Assembly (NCBI GenBank): GCA_945787595.1
Contig: CALZJV010000385.1
Location: 1 to 9,541 of the forward strand
Reading direction: 5' to 3'
Source: an uncultured Desulfobacterales bacterium
Lineage (GTDB): Bacteria; Desulfobacterota; Desulfobacteria; Desulfobacterales; JAFDCJ01
Length of the DNA: 9,541 nucleotides
Of this stretch, positions 1-6,915 are shown in pieces (the stretch's first letter is position 1; every line of letters starts with the position of its first letter). The notes beneath the pieces were generated by a model. The model did no database searches and was not told where the DNA came from. It was given only the letters and a program-made list of their open reading frames with translations. A program made the translations under genes and the position numbers.

Positions 1-81
1 TTTTAAATGAGACACTTCTTTTTTTGATAATTTTTTATCGCTCAATACCACACCACCGTGCGGATTCCAAAATGCTCCCAT
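1..81 (-). CDS. possible 5' end of a gene running off the left edge
   Basis: On the minus strand an ATG at 81-79 opens a frame of 27 codons that stays open to the window edge and begins MGAFWNPHGGVV, ending in a lysine-rich stretch. An in-frame stop lies about ten codons upstream, so this ATG is the natural start. A weak AAGG lies just upstream as a possible ribosome site. I do not recognise the family and 27 codons is too short for a function. It could be a chance open frame; the sequence is AT-rich here, which makes a stop-free run of this length only moderately unlikely. Confidence 0.3.
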   Translation of the reverse strand, partial: MGAFWNPHGGVVLSDKKLSKKEVSHLK

Positions 82-634
82 ATAAAACCTTACAAAAGTC
101 TACAGCATCTCAATTATTATGCTCCCATGAGTCCGTCGTTAAAGGGGAGACGGACGGTACAACACCGCAAATAAATCCCACAGTCAGAATATCCGCCCCC
201 CCATGCAAAAGAAGACCTGGCCGTTATGTAAACAGAATTTTCAAGCAAGCTTGATGACAAAAGCATTCCATCCGGTCAATAACCGATTGGCCAGGCACTG
301 GTAATCCACAGCAAAATATGTGCCAGTTTTATTTATTCATAAATAGGAAATGATATTAATATGATAAGAAATTTCGTAGCGGAGGGAGCTATTGATACTA
401 TGAAATAAACTTGCTAAAATTGTGAAAAACTTTCTACCCTAATTGAGCGAAAACCCAGGATGCCCCAGATCCAAGGCATCAAGGATGAAGCCGTATTCGA
501 ATACGGTCCGCCGACGGAATAACACAGGTTAGGGGTATTCCTCCAGGCGGATTATCCAGATCGGCTTTGCCGCACGGCAAATAAAAATGGTATTAAAAAT
601 GGACATTTACAACCTATCATCTTAAGTTAGTTTC
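82..634. other. spacer upstream of the MaoC gene, no convincing gene
   Basis: About 550 bases without a credible coding region. A 76-codon plus-strand frame at 24-254 has no ribosome site and no protein-like composition. The spacer holds a 7-bp hairpin (GTCCGTC at 131-137 pairing with GACGGAC at 149-155, 11-base loop) and a perfect 16-base palindrome at 491-506. The stretch from about 440 to 600 is richer in GC than the flanks and could be a dispersed repeat or a structured leader, but nothing here identifies it. Confidence 0.5.
491..506. repeat. perfect 16-base palindrome CCGTATTCGAATACGG
   Basis: The sequence CCGTATTCGAATACGG equals its own reverse complement. It sits about 130 bases upstream of the MaoC gene start. 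Such a site could be an operator for a dimeric regulator or part of a dispersed intergenic repeat. No regulator is encoded nearby, so its role is unknown. Confidence 0.5.
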
Positions 635-1114
635 ATGAACAATTCTTCTTTCAAAGTTGCGGTTGAAAACCGTTACCTCGAGGATTATGAACCCGGTTCG
701 GTTCACGAGTTCGGGACTATTTCGGTCGAAGAGTCGGATATCATAGCGTTCGCCCGGCGCTTCGATCCGCAGGTTTTTCATACTGTTCCCCAGGCCGCAA
801 AGCAAACGACCTACGGTGGGTTGATCGCCAGTGGATGGCATACCGCCAGCTTGATGATGCGCTTGTTTGTCGATCACTATCTATCCGCTATTGCCAGCCT
901 CGGGTCGCCGGGGGTGGACGAACTGCGCTGGAAAAAACCCGTGCGTCCGGGCGATATACTTTCGCTGCGGGTGACCGTTATGGAAACAAAGCGTTCACGT
1001 TCCAAGCCGGATCGCGGGGTCCTGACTTCATTTATCGAAGTCATAAATCAGAAGCAAAATGTTGTGATGAGCATGAAGGCTGTCAATATGTTGCTGTGCC
1101 GGCAGGCGTCCTGA
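635..1114 (+). CDS. MaoC-like (R)-specific enoyl-CoA hydratase/dehydratase family protein
   Basis: A 159-residue single hot-dog domain protein of the MaoC family, whose members hydrate enoyl-CoA or dehydrate hydroxyacyl-CoA thioesters in the cytoplasm. The N-terminal part reads YLEDYEPGSVHEFG, typical of the family entry strand. The catalytic Asp/His pair of the hydratase-2 motif is visible as D44 and H49 in FDPQVFH, with the five-residue spacing of the family D-x-N-P-x-H motif; the usual Asn-Pro is replaced by Gln-Val. GLIASGWHTASLMMRL (62-77) is the characteristic helix after it. The length suits a stand-alone MaoC protein, with about a dozen extra N-terminal residues. An in-frame stop four codons upstream fixes the ATG as the earliest start, but no clear ribosome site is seen. 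It is convergent with dinB and not in an operon here, so the actual acyl substrate cannot be named. Confidence 0.85.
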   Translation: MNNSSFKVAVENRYLEDYEPGSVHEFGTISVEESDIIAFARRFDPQVFHTVPQAAKQTTYGGLIASGWHTASLMMRLFVDHYLSAIASLGSPGVDELRWKKPVRPGDILSLRVTVMETKRSRSKPDRGVLTSFIEVINQKQNVVMSMKAVNMLLCRQAS

Positions 1115-1219
1115 GCCATTCCAGGACGAGTCTGATAGGCGCTAAGTTGGTTTATAAACATCCACAGTTTATATTTATGCCGTACGGGGTTGAGTTGAAG
1201 GGTGAACAATGAATTGACT

Positions 1220-1388
1220 GAACGTCGAACATCGAACGTCCAACGTTGAACGTCGAATAATGATGTCGCTTTGCTCCGCAATTTAATTCCATTTATTTTC
1301 AAAAAATCCGATGTCAAACCTTGAATGACTATTTGTGTTTCTTCATCATTTCCCATTCAACATTCGATGTTGGACGTTCGATGTTCAT
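1220..1388. repeat. MITE-like inverted-repeat element made of 7-base units
   Basis: The left arm (1220-1261) is a run of six heptamers on a GAACRTC theme: GAACGTC, GAACATC, GAACGTC, CAACGTT, GAACGTC, GAATAAT. The right arm (1352-1386) holds five such units in opposite orientation. An 18-base stretch, GAACATCGAACGTCCAAC at 1227-1244, is matched exactly in inverted form at 1369-1386. About 90 bases of non-repetitive, AT-rich core lie between. A minus-strand frame crosses the element but looks like the accidental translation of a repeat. It sits between the 3' ends of two convergent genes, the usual place for dispersed palindromic elements, and its transcript could fold into a long hairpin. Confidence 0.7.
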
Positions 1389-1449
1389 TTTCTTTAACCT
1401 TCCACTGGCCCTCGGTTTATTAACGGCGGCTGCCGGGATTTGCACTCAT

Positions 1450-2565
1450 TTATCGTAAGTAACAAATTTTTTGAAAACCCCTGAAAGGCAAGAGAAGCTG
1501 TCCACAGGTTTCAATATCGGATTCTTGATCTTCGAAACTTGAAATCGAGATGCCCAGCAACCTGATCTTTTTCCGACCTGCTTCGGTTTTAGAGAGTAAG
1601 GGCTTAACGTATTTCATCATAACGGATGCATTATCCACCGGCTCATCCACCGTGATGCTTCTTGTAATGGATTGGAAATCAAAATATTTTATTTTAAGTG
1701 TAATTGTATGTCCTTTGGCTTCACGTTTGATTAAAGAACTCTCTAACCGCACAGCGATGTCTTCCAGAGTCTGTAGCATCTGCTCGATATCGTCAATGTC
1801 CTCAAGGAGTGTTGTTTCCTTGCCAATAGATTTTCTGATCCTGTTGGGTTCAACCGGTCTTTCATCGAGTCCGTGGGCGATATTGTAAAAATAGGTGCCT
1901 GATTTCCCGAAAAGCTGAATTAAATTTTCCTTTGTAAATTTTTTAAGATCCGCACCGGTTTGAATGCCGAGGTTGAGCATTTTTTCTTCCGTAACTTTTC
2001 CAACGCCAAAAAATTTTCTGATCGGCAACTTATCGATAAACTCGTCTGCTATCTCAGGCGTTATAACCGTTATCCCGTCCGGCTTATTGAAGTCGGATGC
2101 AACCTTCGCAATGAACTTATTGAAGGAGACGCCGGCAGATGCTGTCAGGTTGCCGGTTTCCGCACTTATCTTTTTCTTAATTTCTTTGGCAACCAGCGTC
2201 GCTGAGGCCATCCCCTTGTGATTTTCGGTGACATCGAGAAACGCCTCATCCAGGGATAAGGGCTCAACAAGGTCGGTAAATTCATAAAAAATTTCTCTTA
2301 TATCAGCGGATACCGCTCTATATGCATCAAATCTCGGCCGAATGAATACCGCCTGGGGACAACGTTTGTAAGCAATGGATGAAGCCATCGCGGAGTGGAT
2401 GCCGTATTTTCTGGCTTCATATGAACAGGCCGCAACGACACCTCTCGAACTCGGCTCACCGCCGACAATCACTGGCTTTCCCTTGAGCTCGGGTCTATCC
2501 CTCTGTTCGACGGAGGCATAAAACGCATCCATATCGATATGGATTATTTTGCGAATTGGTTGCAT
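1450..2565 (-). CDS. dinB: DNA polymerase IV (Y-family translesion polymerase)
   Basis: A 371-residue Y-family polymerase that copies past damaged template bases at the replication fork. The palm begins HIDMDAFYASVE, giving the first metal-binding Asp at D11 and an aromatic steric gate at Y16 where E. coli DinB has Phe. The second catalytic motif SLDEAFLDVT supplies D106 and E107. The fingers (PVIVGG, then CSYEARKYGIHSAM) and the helix-hairpin-helix thumb (IRKFFGVGKVTEEKMLNLGI) are in order, and the little-finger domain follows. The C-terminal QLLLPF resembles a sliding-clamp binding motif and is followed by an 11-residue tail, which is slightly unusual because that motif commonly ends the protein. 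All key residues are present, so the gene should be functional. It starts at an ATG with no good Shine-Dalgarno sequence, and I see no LexA-type CTG-N10-CAG box just upstream. Confidence 0.96.
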   Translation of the reverse strand: MQPIRKIIHIDMDAFYASVEQRDRPELKGKPVIVGGEPSSRGVVAACSYEARKYGIHSAMASSIAYKRCPQAVFIRPRFDAYRAVSADIREIFYEFTDLVEPLSLDEAFLDVTENHKGMASATLVAKEIKKKISAETGNLTASAGVSFNKFIAKVASDFNKPDGITVITPEIADEFIDKLPIRKFFGVGKVTEEKMLNLGIQTGADLKKFTKENLIQLFGKSGTYFYNIAHGLDERPVEPNRIRKSIGKETTLLEDIDDIEQMLQTLEDIAVRLESSLIKREAKGHTITLKIKYFDFQSITRSITVDEPVDNASVMMKYVKPLLSKTEAGRKKIRLLGISISSFEDQESDIETCGQLLLPFRGFQKICYLR

Positions 2566-2819
2566 CTGATTTTTTTGAATTTTGGATTATGGTATTTGTG
2601 CTCAAGCACCTGGTGGAAGGTGGCGGCATTAACCCCTTTCTTGGTTTTTTTGATAGTTTCCAATATAAAAATAATCCTCGCTTTCTTATTGGTCTATAAA
2701 GGATAACATCATTGGTTGTGACTCATAATTCACGGAATCGTTTACAATAGAATCCAACAAGACGCAATAACGCCCCCTTTGAATGCAAAAGAGGGCGTCA
2801 TGGGAACGGCGGTTATGGG
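2566..2819. other. spacer between dinB and the acetamidase-like gene
   Basis: About 250 AT-rich bases that should hold the dinB promoter and the 3' end of the upstream amidase-type gene. No open frame, convincing -10/-35 pair or operator was found. The hairpin described separately at 2770-2798 lies at its right end. Confidence 0.5.
2770..2798 (-). terminator. hairpin downstream of the acetamidase/formamidase-like gene
   Basis: ACGCCCCCTTT at 2770-2780 and AAAGAGGGCGT at 2788-2798 form an 11-bp stem around a 7-base loop. The single mismatch becomes a G-U pair in RNA of the minus strand, so the stem fits transcription from the amidase-like gene, whose stop lies 22 bases upstream. The following minus-strand bases are not a clean U-tract, so it may be a weak terminator or an mRNA-stabilising hairpin. 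Confidence 0.5.
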
Positions 2820-4121
2820 TTATAAACCGTATTGTTCTTTTACCAGATGCGCAATGCCTAGTTGTTCCAGCCGGCTAATGGGGGTGAGCATGGAGATGTG
2901 AACTATGCCGGGAAGGCGACCGATTTCAATGCCTCCTGTAATGGTTACGCGGTTTTTCACTTCATCAATATCCATATCTGCTAACTTTGCCATTCGTTCG
3001 AGACCGTTCATTGTAGCCTCATTCAAATTAGCACCTGAACCCACCACCTGGATGGGGGCCACCTCAGTTTGGATATCAAAACCGCTCCTGCTGGCTAGTG
3101 ATCGGGCGGCCTCCAACTCTTCATTAGAAGGTAATCTCGCCAGCGGCGGCAGATTCTCCATTAAAGGCAATAAGATCGGTCCATCATTTGCTAATTTTTT
3201 GATGACCTCGACCTCAATAGTGACCTCCGCAGATACGTCCGTCGTATGACCTGCAATCTCCCCGTCCCCCTGCATCGCATGGACATCACCTACGATTATG
3301 CCTGCTTGCGCAACTTTAACAGGTGCAATAACGATAGCACCTTCACCGACACTATCGATGTCCATGTGAGTATCACTTCTTTTCGCCAGATCTACTTCAG
3401 TGATGGCATGATCATGAGGGGCACCAATAAGAAACACCCCAAAGTCTCCGGCATTATGAGACGAGGGCAGGGTAACGCCGGGTAAAGTTCCCAAATTGCC
3501 TATCATCGGCCGAATCTTCGATACAATTCCAGCAGGCATATCTGCCAGAGCAAAAACCAATATGGAGTGGCAGGTAGATCCCGCAGGTGCTCCGGAATAG
3601 TCTTCTGCATTTCTGGCTATTTCTTCTGCTACGTGATTGGGAACTGTGACTCCCACTGTGCGTTTATCATCAAAAACCATGGTATATCCATTAGTTACAT
3701 CAAATGCAGATATCGAAGTGTCGCAATCGGCACAGCAGATTGCATTTCTGCCAACTCCCTTTACAACTGTATTGGGATTGACTTTTCCGCACCCCGGACA
3801 TTTTTTTGCCACAAATGGATCACCAACAAAACTTCCTTCACGAGGAGTTTCAGTTCCAGACGCTGAAGCTTTGGAAGTAATCTTGATCTTTTTAATTCTT
3901 AGGGCGACACCGTCGCCAACTTCTGCACCCGCAACCGCTACGGGGCGGCTGATCGTGTGACCACTTTCAACTTCCGGCGTAATCATGGGACCATAGCACG
4001 CCGGTTCTGTGCCTGTTACAATTCGGCCACCATCTTTAACAGGGCCAAGCATTTCAGTTTCCGGACCGACTAGATCAATAAATTCACTTACGTACACTAT
4101 ATTTTCGCTTGATTTTTTCAC
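2820..4121 (-). CDS. acetamidase/formamidase family protein with inserted zinc ribbon
   Basis: A 433-residue cytoplasmic protein of the FmdA/AmdA family, whose characterised members hydrolyse formamide or acetamide to ammonia and the acid. The family signature is clear: GDVHAMQGDGEIAGH at about 278-292 followed by the acidic strand TIEVEV, plus HNAGDFGVFLIGAPHDHA around 222-239. An unusual insertion at about 105-135 carries CPGC (108, 111) and CC-x2-C (129/130, 133), a four-cysteine zinc-ribbon pattern. At 433 residues it is longer than many family members, which the insertion partly explains. It starts with GTG; an AGGAGG seven bases upstream supports this choice. dinB lies downstream on the same strand after a 254-base gap with a hairpin, so they are probably separate units. 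The substrate is not determinable: the subgroup could act on another amide. Confidence 0.85.
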   Translation of the reverse strand: MKKSSENIVYVSEFIDLVGPETEMLGPVKDGGRIVTGTEPACYGPMITPEVESGHTISRPVAVAGAEVGDGVALRIKKIKITSKASASGTETPREGSFVGDPFVAKKCPGCGKVNPNTVVKGVGRNAICCADCDTSISAFDVTNGYTMVFDDKRTVGVTVPNHVAEEIARNAEDYSGAPAGSTCHSILVFALADMPAGIVSKIRPMIGNLGTLPGVTLPSSHNAGDFGVFLIGAPHDHAITEVDLAKRSDTHMDIDSVGEGAIVIAPVKVAQAGIIVGDVHAMQGDGEIAGHTTDVSAEVTIEVEVIKKLANDGPILLPLMENLPPLARLPSNEELEAARSLASRSGFDIQTEVAPIQVVGSGANLNEATMNGLERMAKLADMDIDEVKNRVTITGGIEIGRLPGIVHISMLTPISRLEQLGIAHLVKEQYGL

Positions 4122-4128
4122 TTAATCC

Positions 4129-4134
4129 CCTCCT
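4129..4134 (-). promoter_or_regulatory. Shine-Dalgarno AGGAGG for the acetamidase-like gene
   Basis: A perfect AGGAGG on the minus strand lies 7 bases before a GTG codon at 4121-4119. It decides the start, because no ATG is positioned as well. Confidence 0.75.
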
Positions 4135-4590
4135 CTCTTTTCTGACAGAGTCAAAATCTAATCTTTACCAACCTACCCGTGAACCAAACCTTGGATAGGA
4201 ATTATCGACGCAAACCCAACAGGTAGCTTCCTCGTCCAAACTGTCAATCATCCAAAGACGATAAGAGATAGAGATAAGGAATTGCGTTTTCAGTGCGAAT
4301 CCATCGAAAATGGTGAATTGTACACCGACTTCAGCTGCAGCCCAGCATATGGAGGCATCCATTAATCGGAAACTATAACCATCCGGATAACGAAAGTTGG
4401 CTTTATTGTCAAGATCGATTTGGAACTTTGATATTAAATTGATCACGGTTGCGGCTGGTGTTTTCGTTAAAATGAATTGTACACAAAAATGATGCAGTTA
4501 AAAGTCTGTTGGCGACAGCAGGATAACTGGCATTCTTAAAATAATGCATTAAGTTTATCTTAGCGGATAAAAAATTTCATAGGAGTTTCC
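4135..4590. other. divergent spacer with a repeat copy and doubtful small frames
   Basis: The space between the divergent amidase-like and DUF3500 genes. It should contain both promoters, though none stands out. Two minus-strand frames were considered. One of 93 codons (4165-4446, GTG start, no ribosome site) is rich in aromatic residues and ends SRVGW; it matches no family I know. One of 46 codons (4409-4549, ATG start, no ribosome site) runs through the repeat at 4414-4481. Neither is supported enough to call a gene. Confidence 0.4.
4414..4481 (+). repeat. 68-base dispersed direct repeat, copy 1
   Basis: This segment matches 9391-9458 in the same orientation and with the same length, differing at only four positions by direct comparison. 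Outside these limits the two sequences diverge. It lies in the spacer upstream of the DUF3500 gene. Confidence 0.85.
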
Positions 4591-5634
4591 ATGTACTTAG
4601 CAATCAGGTACAGCTGGTTCTTCATAACCGTTGCCTGTGTTTTTATTCCAATGACTGCATATGCTCATGAAATAAGCGCACCCGCAACAGCCGCCCAAAT
4701 GGTTAGGGCGGCCAACGCCCTATTATATGCCCTCTCGCCCGGACAGCAGAAAGGCGCCTGGTTGGAATTCGAAGACACCGAGCGGTTTGATTGGCATTAT
4801 GTGCCACGGAACCGCGCAGGTTTGGCCCTTAAAGATATGACGGATGATCAACGCCAACTTGCTTTGCAGTTTTTAAAGGTCGGCTTGAGCCAAGGCGGGT
4901 ATCTCAAAGCGACCAACATCATGGCGCTGGAGGCAGTATTGCGTGAGATCGAAACCTCGAACTGGCTAGGGCGGGACCCGGAAAAGTATTTCTTTTCCTT
5001 TTTCGGACAGCCATCCGAAAATAACACATGGGGCTGGAGGGTGGAGGGGCATCATCTATCCCTTAACATCACCATCGTCGAGGGGCATCTGTTCGCAACG
5101 TCGCCTCGCTTTCTGGGCGCCAATCCGGCCGAAGTCGCAGAAGGGAATATGAGCGGTGCGCGCACGCTGTTCAACGAAGAATACCTGGCTCGCAAGCTTG
5201 TAAAGTCTCTGGATCAGAAGCAACAGAGAAAAGCCGTTTTTCGCAATCGTGCCTATCGCGACATCGTGACCGGCAGCGATGAGAAGGTTTCGCCTCTGGA
5301 GTTGGTGGGAATTTCTGCCGGAGAATTAAATCAAGCACAAATGGATTTGCTGATCAGGCTGATCGACGAATATATATCGAGCATGCCGCCTGAAATCGCC
5401 CGTCAGCGCATGGATGCCATCCGCCAGAGCGATTTGGATCTCACTTATTTCGGTTGGGCCGGTGCTATAGAGCCCGGCCGGCCACATTATTATCGTATTC
5501 AGGGGCCCACTTTTCTTATCGAGTACGACAATGTGCAAAACGGTGCCAATCACATCCACACCGTATGGCGGGATTTCGACGGTGATTTCGGTCGGGACCT
5601 GCTGCGGGAGCACTACCGGAAGGCACATCAGTGA
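4591..5634 (+). CDS. exported DUF3500 domain protein
   Basis: A 347-residue protein with a Sec-type signal peptide: a short basic start, a hydrophobic run at about 8-22 and a likely cleavage after AYA (residue 25). The mature part matches the DUF3500 family as I know it: a helical segment with LSPGQQKGAWLEFED, then FFGQPSENNTWGWRVEGHHLSLNI at about 137-160, FLGANPAEV, and a C-terminal ANHIHTVWRDFDGDFG. The several His and Trp residues suggest a binding or catalytic site, but the family's biochemical function is unknown to me. An AGGAG immediately upstream (4581-4585) supports the ATG. It stands alone on its strand, convergent with the nitrile hydratase operon and divergent from the amidase-like gene. 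It should be periplasmic or secreted, and no lipobox cysteine is present. Confidence 0.85.
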   Translation: MYLAIRYSWFFITVACVFIPMTAYAHEISAPATAAQMVRAANALLYALSPGQQKGAWLEFEDTERFDWHYVPRNRAGLALKDMTDDQRQLALQFLKVGLSQGGYLKATNIMALEAVLREIETSNWLGRDPEKYFFSFFGQPSENNTWGWRVEGHHLSLNITIVEGHLFATSPRFLGANPAEVAEGNMSGARTLFNEEYLARKLVKSLDQKQQRKAVFRNRAYRDIVTGSDEKVSPLELVGISAGELNQAQMDLLIRLIDEYISSMPPEIARQRMDAIRQSDLDLTYFGWAGAIEPGRPHYYRIQGPTFLIEYDNVQNGANHIHTVWRDFDGDFGRDLLREHYRKAHQ

Positions 5635-5733
5635 CCCGGAGGAGATCTTTACTAAAGATTATTATTTCTATTTTGTCATATTTATCTTTGCTTCAACCCC
5701 TTGTTCAAGCAGACTGATATAGCGCAATAAACG

Positions 5734-5773
5734 AATGCCTAAAATGAACTAAATTGTCTAAAATGCCTAAAAT
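5734..5773. repeat. degenerate 9-10 base tandem repeat (CTAAAAT theme)
   Basis: Four consecutive units share the pattern CCTAAAATG, with CTA occurring at 5739, 5749, 5758 and 5767, a spacing of 10, 9 and 9 bases. The units are imperfect. It may be a fragment of a dispersed intergenic element, and no protein-binding role can be shown. Confidence 0.45.
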
Positions 5774-5885
5774 TAAGGAAACGCTTCGCTCTATCTCTTT
5801 TTATGAAATCGACAGAATACCACAATTTTAGCTCATTTTTTCAATTAAAATGACAACCTTTTGAAATTCAAATAAAATATTTTGT

Positions 5886-5920
5886 TCCGATAATGTGACG
5901 AAGTAGAGTTATTTATCGGA
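5886..5920 (-). terminator. possible hairpin after the nitrile hydratase operon
   Basis: TCCGATAA at 5886-5893 is the exact inverted match of TTATCGGA at 5913-5920, with a 19-base loop. It begins about 20 bases beyond the accessory gene's stop on the minus strand and is followed by an A/T-rich run. The stem is short and AT-rich, so termination is uncertain. Confidence 0.3.
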
Positions 5921-5940
5921 GGAAATTCAAATTCGATTTT

Positions 5941-6247
5941 TTATTGGTGGGGTGAAGGCTTATCTCTGCTCCGCTCCCGGCTTATAGCAGCTGAAAGGCC
6001 GACAGGCCGGCCGTGGGGCGTGTTAAGATAGGCATGTCGCCATGTCGCCTTGCGCCGGTGCATGTCCTCGCTGCCGACGAGGCCCTTTGCGGCACAGATC
6101 CGTTCAAGGGCGTTGAGCCAGTGCTGGTAATAAGTGTGACCCAGGTCCGGATCGCCCCTTCGCTTCCCAAGGTTGATTGAAGACCGGACCGTCTTGGTCC
6201 CGGGGCAGTGCCGGGAGATTTTCGATGGACAAGCGGGTATCTCTCAT
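5941..6247 (-). pseudogene. nitrile hydratase accessory/activator protein, frameshifted with internal deletion
   Basis: This is the third gene of the operon and resembles the small activator proteins (P14K/NhlE type) that load cobalt into the nitrile hydratase alpha subunit. The first 30 codons (6247-6158) read [20 protein letters not shown] then PVFNQPWEA, the conserved activator N-terminus. From 6156 the homology continues in a different frame for 71 residues, including GDPDLGHTYYQHWLNALERI and AYLNTPHGRP, to a TAA at 5943-5941. The total of 307 bases is not a multiple of three. Compared with a typical activator, about 30 residues between the WEA and the GDPD segments, normally an AFAL...W..W helix region, are absent. 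The gene starts in a TGATG overlap with the beta-subunit stop. Translation in the first frame would give a 71-residue truncated product. A sequencing or assembly error is possible. Confidence 0.8.
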
Positions 6248-6915
6248 CAGGCAGGCTCCAGATAATCTTGCCACAAATCGACATAGACGGCGTTGCGGCC
6301 GGAAGCGCTCTCGCCCCATAATGCCTCTGCCGTAAAGCGTACGCTGTAAAGATGCCGCCCTTCTTTTGACCCCTCGGCGTTTCGGTCCGGGAAGACATAG
6401 GGGCCGTGGTATTCGTGAATTACGCCCACGCGGCCGCGAACGTAACGGGGCTCGCGGGTATGACCGATCGGATGCCGGTTGACCGCACGGACACTTTCGC
6501 CGGATTTGAAACGCGGTGGACTACTGATCGTCATCGCCACCGGACTCCCTTTGGCGATAGCCTCGGCGACCTTTTCGGCCTTGAGGATACATTGCCGTAT
6601 TGACCCATCCGCCGGTCCTGCAGCTTTGCCGGTCTTCAACTCCTCCGGATTCACAAGTTCCGCTTCGACCAACAGCTTTTCCAGACCCGCCAGCCAGTTT
6701 TCGTAGTAGGTATGCCGCAGATAATCTACCGGATGTTGTCGTTCACGGGCATAGCGCGACATGTCGATATTCCATTTGCCTAGAAACCCGGCTGCCAGAG
6801 CCAGGCCGAACACACGTTTTTCCCAATCTGTGTGAAAGACCGGTTCCTCGGTTTCGGGTTGCGGGTTAATCGGGCCGAGGCCATGCGTACCACCCAGATC
6901 GTGTGCGCCGTTCAT
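6247..6915 (-). CDS. nthB: nitrile hydratase beta subunit
   Basis: The 222-residue beta subunit of nitrile hydratase, which pairs with alpha in the cytoplasm to hydrate nitriles to amides. The N-terminus [16 protein letters not shown] is diagnostic for this subunit. [11 protein letters not shown] and the [21 protein letters not shown] region (54-74) follow, with arginines near 54-59 where the family places one Arg contacting the oxidised claw cysteines. [16 protein letters not shown] (151-166) carries the second such Arg region, and the C-terminal SH3-like barrel ends [13 protein letters not shown]. Length is normal and nothing appears missing. Its ATG overlaps the alpha stop codon as ATGA, and an AGGAGG encoded by two Arg codons of alpha sits 5 bases upstream, so translation is coupled. 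Confidence 0.95.
   Translation of the reverse strand: MNGAHDLGGTHGLGPINPQPETEEPVFHTDWEKRVFGLALAAGFLGKWNIDMSRYARERQHPVDYLRHTYYENWLAGLEKLLVEAELVNPEELKTGKAAGPADGSIRQCILKAEKVAEAIAKGSPVAMTISSPPRFKSGESVRAVNRHPIGHTREPRYVRGRVGVIHEYHGPYVFPDRNAEGSKEGRHLYSVRFTAEALWGESASGRNAVYVDLWQDYLEPA

Larger units (their letters stand above)
5635..5940. other. AT-rich convergent spacer with short repeats
   Basis: About 300 bases between two convergent transcription units. It contains a weak 6-bp palindromic hairpin (5645-5659), a degenerate 9-10 base tandem repeat (5734-5773) and an 8-bp inverted repeat (5886-5920). No coding region is supported. Confidence 0.5.

Noticed and set aside
24..254. 76-codon plus-strand frame at the left end
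   Set aside because: No ribosome site, stop-rich neighbourhood and no recognisable protein pattern; the opposite strand at 1-81 looks at least as plausible.
835..1212. 125-codon frame overlapping the MaoC gene
   Set aside because: It is a different frame of the clearly coding MaoC gene and shows no family features.
1048..1356. 102-codon minus-strand frame containing heptad-derived peptide
   Set aside because: It overlaps the MaoC 3' end in antisense and its repetitive residues come from the heptamer repeat, so it is best explained as translated repeat.
4165..4446. 93-codon minus-strand frame upstream of the amidase-like gene
   Set aside because: GTG start without ribosome site, unusual Trp and aromatic composition, no family resemblance; kept only as a note in the spacer entry.
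5645..5659. ATCTTT-ACT-AAAGAT hairpin after the DUF3500 gene as a terminator
   Set aside because: The stem is six AT-rich pairs with a three-base loop and no clean T-tract, too weak to call.
5982..6398. 138-codon minus-strand frame spanning the beta and accessory genes
   Set aside because: It is out of frame with both; the conserved activator sequence is in two other frames.
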